From Planctomycetota bacterium (GTDB taxonomy: Bacteria; Planctomycetota; Planctomycetia; Pirellulales; Pirellulaceae): DNA of 8,129 nt. Where the stretch lies: contig JAHWKS010000123.1 in the NCBI GenBank assembly GCA_019347795.1, forward strand, positions 1,441 through 9,569, read 5' to 3'. The translations under genes were made by a program, and so were the position numbers. The notes below the pieces were generated by a model. The model ran no database searches. It had not been told where the DNA came from and saw nothing but the letters and a program-made list of their open reading frames with translations. Positions 5,425 to 8,129 of the stretch are shown here, in pieces (the stretch's first letter is position 1; every line of letters starts with the position of its first letter).

Positions 5425-6940
5425 GTTCTGTCAGCGGTGCGTGTATTTGGACCGGAGGCCGATCTCCTTCGCCGGGCGCCCTTACCTCCCGGCGATCTAC
5501 GCCGCAGATCGCAATCTCGTTCTTCGCTGCAGCAGGCAAACCGAAAAGAGCACGTTTCTTGTCAACACGATCCTCTACGAGGCATGCACCAACCCTGGAA
5601 TCCAAATGCTTTTCGTCTGCCCGCGCCAGGAGCAGGCCCGGGTATTCAGTCACACGCGACTCATTCCGTCCCTGGAGCAGAGCCCCCTTGTTCGCCGCAC
5701 GCTCCTGGGTAGCCGGCGGCGCCGCCCGCAAGTAACGAATTTGCGACTCGCCAATGAGTCGGCTCTCTTTGTGCGGGCGGCGTACCACTCGGGAGACTCT
5801 TGCCGCGGCCTCAGCGCCAGCCTGCTGTTGGTCGACGAGTTTCAGGACGTCGCCGAAGGGGACCTGCCGGTACTGCAAGAAACCATGAGCCATGCACAAA
5901 ATCCGCGCACGATCCTGACCGGCACACCCAAATCGGTCGACAATCACTTGGAGTGGATGTTTGTCAAGTCCACGGGCCACGAGTGGACCATCGCCTGTCC
6001 CCACTGCAACAAGGGCGTGATCCTCGATGAGCGGAGCTTGGCGCCGACGGGTCTAGCGTGCCCGGACTGCGGCGCCGCACTCGATCCACAGCAAGGCCGC
6101 TGGATCGCCCGTAACCCGCAAGCCACGTGGGGAGACGGCTTCTGGGTGTGCCATCCGATGGTCCCGTGGCTCAACTACGACGAAATCCTTCAGCGCCAGC
6201 GCGCGTATGACCTGGCCAAGTTCAAAAACGAAGTCCTTGGACTCTCGACGACGGCCGGCGAGCACGTGGTGACGCGCGAGGAACTGGAAGCCTGCTGCAC
6301 TCAGGCGCCGATGGCGAATTCGCTGGAGCAGATTCCCGCGGCTGAGCGACCGAAACTCATCGCCGGGATCGATTGGGGCGGCGGCGGGACGTCGCGCACC
6401 GTGATGGTGATCGGCTATATGCGCAGCGACTACACCTTCCAGCTCTGCCGCTTCGAGCGATTTGCGGTGACCGAAGAGCCCGACCGCGTGCTTCACCTTG
6501 TGGCGCAGCGCTGTAAGCAGTTTCGGGTGCAGCTTATCGCCGCCGACGGCGGCGGCAACGGGCATGTGTACAATCGCTTGCTCCTGGACCGGCTTGGTTG
6601 GCGGGGCGAACTTTACGCCATTTTGTATTCCGCCGCCGATCACGAGCCTCGGCAGGACGGCGCCCTCATCAAATGGACCGTCAATCGCTCCGCCAGCATC
6701 GGCGTCCTGTTCTCGCGCGTGAAAAAGCAGCTGATCACTTTCCCGCGCGTCGAAGACTGCGGATGCTTTCTCGATGAATTTGCGTGCGAGGTGGCCGAGT
6801 ACGACGACCTCACCCGGACGATTCGCTATTCACACCCCGAGACGCAGCAAGATGACGCGCTCCATGCGACAAACTACGCTCTGTTGCTGGCGGTGCTCAG
6901 TTTTTCCGACGAGCGGCGCAGCATTTTCGATTGCAATTAG
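5411..6940 (+). CDS. Phage-type terminase large subunit
   Basis: This 509-residue protein is a DNA-packaging motor: an ATPase that threads DNA into a prohead, plus a nuclease that cuts it. ATPase motifs are a Walker A variant CSRQTEKST (40-48), Walker B LLLVDEF with D142 and E143, and the coupling motif TGTP (170-173). A four-cysteine zinc ribbon is inserted next (CPHC 196-199, CPDC 217-220), as in GpA-like terminases. The nuclease domain has the RNase H-like Asp triad: D321 in GIDWGGGG, D379 in AADGGGNG and D481/D482 in QQDDALHATNYALL. Length and motif order are normal and no stop interrupts it, so it looks functional. GAGGA lies 5 bases before ATG 5411, and the start overlaps the upstream gene by 14 bp, suggesting translational coupling. 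No portal or capsid gene follows. The Walker A Glu45, where most relatives have Gly, is unusual. Confidence 0.94.
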   Translation: MGKLRFCQRCVYLDRRPISFAGRPYLPAIYAADRNLVLRCSRQTEKSTFLVNTILYEACTNPGIQMLFVCPRQEQARVFSHTRLIPSLEQSPLVRRTLLGSRRRRPQVTNLRLANESALFVRAAYHSGDSCRGLSASLLLVDEFQDVAEGDLPVLQETMSHAQNPRTILTGTPKSVDNHLEWMFVKSTGHEWTIACPHCNKGVILDERSLAPTGLACPDCGAALDPQQGRWIARNPQATWGDGFWVCHPMVPWLNYDEILQRQRAYDLAKFKNEVLGLSTTAGEHVVTREELEACCTQAPMANSLEQIPAAERPKLIAGIDWGGGGTSRTVMVIGYMRSDYTFQLCRFERFAVTEEPDRVLHLVAQRCKQFRVQLIAADGGGNGHVYNRLLLDRLGWRGELYAILYSAADHEPRQDGALIKWTVNRSASIGVLFSRVKKQLITFPRVEDCGCFLDEFACEVAEYDDLTRTIRYSHPETQQDDALHATNYALLLAVLSFSDERRSIFDCN

Positions 6941-7061
6941 GCGCCAGCCGGCCGATATCGAATGAGGGGTTCCTCTACGTCACATCCCGCGGCGGTCCGG
7001 CGCCCGGCAATGACGGTCGTCGTCTTTACCCGCACCGCGGCCGACGGGACGCACGCGCCGC
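6941..7061. other. Junction between the terminase gene and the beta-helix fragment
   Basis: These 121 bp hold no gene. In place of the portal gene expected after a terminase, the sequence passes directly into a headless piece of an unrelated secreted protein. A recombination breakpoint lies in this stretch. I see no long T-run terminator and no integrase-type attachment site that I could define from one copy. Confidence 0.45.
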
Positions 7062-7337
7062 TACTCGCAGCCGGGATCGAGCGCGAACACGCTCGCCGTC
7101 GGCAGCGACGCGGTGCATCGGATCGAGTTGAACGGCCAAGCGGCCGGCAGCAGCTTTGTGATGCAGATCAACGGCGGCGGCAGCATCGTGCAGGGGCTGG
7201 TCGTCAACCGCTTCCTCGACGGGCTTTCGACGCAGTCCGCCGGCAATCGTTTCGAAGGTAACTTCATTGGGACCGATGTGAGCGGGTCGCTCGGCCTGGG
7301 CAATCACCGCCGCGGGATTCTCATTCTCGCGAGTTCG
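7062..7337 (+). pseudogene. Internal fragment of a secreted beta-helix protein
   Basis: The frame reads YSQPGSSANTLAVGSDAV, then a HRIELNG motif and FVMQINGGGSIVQGLVVNRF, then GNRFEGNFIGTDVSGSLGLGN. These are hallmarks of parallel beta-helix (pectate-lyase-like) repeats: IDGYTQPGSSxNT-type openings, IELNG, GGGSxVxGLVxNRF and NxIxGNFIGTDxxG. The motifs are typical of very large surface or adhesin-like proteins of planctomycetes and relatives. Only about 90 residues remain. No signal peptide, no start and no further repeats are present, and the right end runs into the transposase in the same frame. It is a remnant cut on both sides. Confidence 0.75.
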
Positions 7338-7370
7338 ACCTCTGCGACGGAAACCACGGAAGGTCGTCCC

Positions 7371-8129
7371 ATGTCAGTTAAGGATATCGCAAAACTTGGC
7401 AAATTGCTCGCCCAATTTTTGGCTCGCTTCGCCCACTGTTTTGTTCGGCCTGAGGGGCGGGCGTTGCTGCATGTGTATGTGCGCGGGCTGCTTTCGGACG
7501 TTCAACGCAAGAACGTCGAAGCCATCGCGTTGGATCAGAACGTGGCGCCGAGAACCTTGCAGCGGTTCCTGGAGTCGATTGTGTGGGATGAACAGCAATT
7601 GCGCGACCGCTGCCAGCAGATCGTCGCCGCGGAGCACGCAAGTCCTGAGGCGATTGGTTGCATCGACGAAACCGGAACGGCCAAGAGCGGCAATCAGACC
7701 GCCAGCGTCAAGCGACAGTACAACGGCAATCGCGGGAAGATCGAAAACTGCGTCAACAACGTGGCGCTGGCGTATTCCACGCCGGGATTCCATTGTCTGC
7801 TGGACGCTCAACTCTATCTCCCCAAGGAGTGGACCGAGGATGCGGCGCGCCGTAAAAAAACTACATTCCCGACGACGTTGTCTTCCAGACCAAGCCGCAA
7901 ATCGCCTTGGGCCTGATCGACCGGGCCAAAGGCAACGGAATTCGGGTGATGGCGTGGACGGCCGACGAACTGTACGGCCGCGACGGGGCGTTTCTCGATG
8001 GGCTGGACGAGCGGGGTGAAGCCTTCGTCGTGGAGATTCCTCCGGACGCGCACGTTTGGCCGAGCATCCGGCCGTCAGACGCGCGCTGCAGTTGAGCGAG
8101 ACGATGAGCGAGGTCCAGAAGCAGCGAAT
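7371..8129 (+). pseudogene. IS701-like DDE transposase, frameshifted, reaching the window edge
   Basis: From ATG 7371 (MSVKDIAKLGKLL) the product matches the DDE-endonuclease type of IS701-like transposases. It has VRGLLSDVQRKNVEAIA, RTLQRFLESIVWDEQQLRD, the first catalytic region GCIDETGTAKSGNQTA (D99), RQYNGNRGKIENCVNNVALAY and LLDAQLYLPKEWTED. At residue 163 the frame breaks at an A7 run (7854-7860). The next frame continues the protein exactly (NYIPDDVVFQTKPQIALGLIDRA, then AWTADELYGRDGAFLDGLDERG with the second catalytic Asp). It stops at a TGA at 8093-8095 soon after PPDAHVW, so a second lesion near 8060 is likely. The third catalytic acidic residue is not visible. The left IS end lies between about 7325 and 7370, but I could not identify a terminal inverted repeat because the right end is outside the window. 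Confidence 0.82.

Noticed and set aside
5357..6004. Minus-strand 215-codon open frame opposite the terminase
   Set aside because: A shadow of the terminase frame in GC-rich DNA. The plus strand carries all the ATPase motifs in this stretch.
1..8129. CRISPR arrays, tRNA or rRNA genes
   Set aside because: I found no regularly spaced repeats, cloverleaf-like segments or rRNA-like blocks on reading both strands. This was by eye, without a covariance search.

Overview
This is a GC-rich bacterial window, most likely from a member of the Planctomycetota. That is an inference. It rests on protein character: the C-terminal domain of the 3189-3806 product and the N-terminal helical domain of the 3919-4845 product resemble families I associate with planctomycetes. 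I see no rRNA, tRNA or housekeeping gene that would settle the taxonomy. The window reads as an accessory island.

Left arm (1-2740, minus strand). Positions 1-552 hold no convincing gene, only a short hairpin and a tandem 11-bp duplication. A 305-codon hypothetical gene follows (1470 to 553), and its C-terminal half is doubtful. Upstream of it are a REP-like palindrome (1493-1513), a possible 58-residue gene (1768 to 1592), and a degenerate duplicate of the tail of the next gene (1943 to 1815). The best-defined gene of this arm is an ERCC4-fold nuclease (2740 to 1976) with an intact GD...ERK...D catalytic signature and a separate C-terminal helical domain.

Centre (2741-6940). A 448-bp divergent intergenic region with an imperfect direct repeat separates the nuclease from a plus-strand series. 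The series is a protein with a predicted winged-helix-like C-terminus (3189-3806), a zinc-ribbon/HTH protein built from the DNA-binding half of an IS1595-type transposase without its DDE domain (3919-4845), a small helical protein that is a candidate small terminase subunit (5014-5424), and a phage-type large terminase (5411-6940). The terminase has Walker A, Walker B and TGTP motifs, an inserted zinc ribbon and an RNase H-like nuclease triad. The last two genes overlap by 14 bp.

Right arm (6941-8129). No portal, protease, capsid or tail gene follows the terminase. Instead there is a fragment of a secreted beta-helix protein (about 7062-7337), broken on its right by an IS701-like transposase that reads in frame with it. 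The transposase is itself frameshifted at an A7 run and runs to the window edge damaged.

How it may fit together (inference): the centre is a DNA-packaging module, with terminase, candidate small subunit, a zinc-ribbon DNA-binding protein and an ERCC4 nuclease, but no visible head genes. It could be a decaying prophage, a satellite-type element, or a domesticated terminase island. The partial duplication, the REP-like element and the broken genes at both edges show that the flanks have been rearranged.
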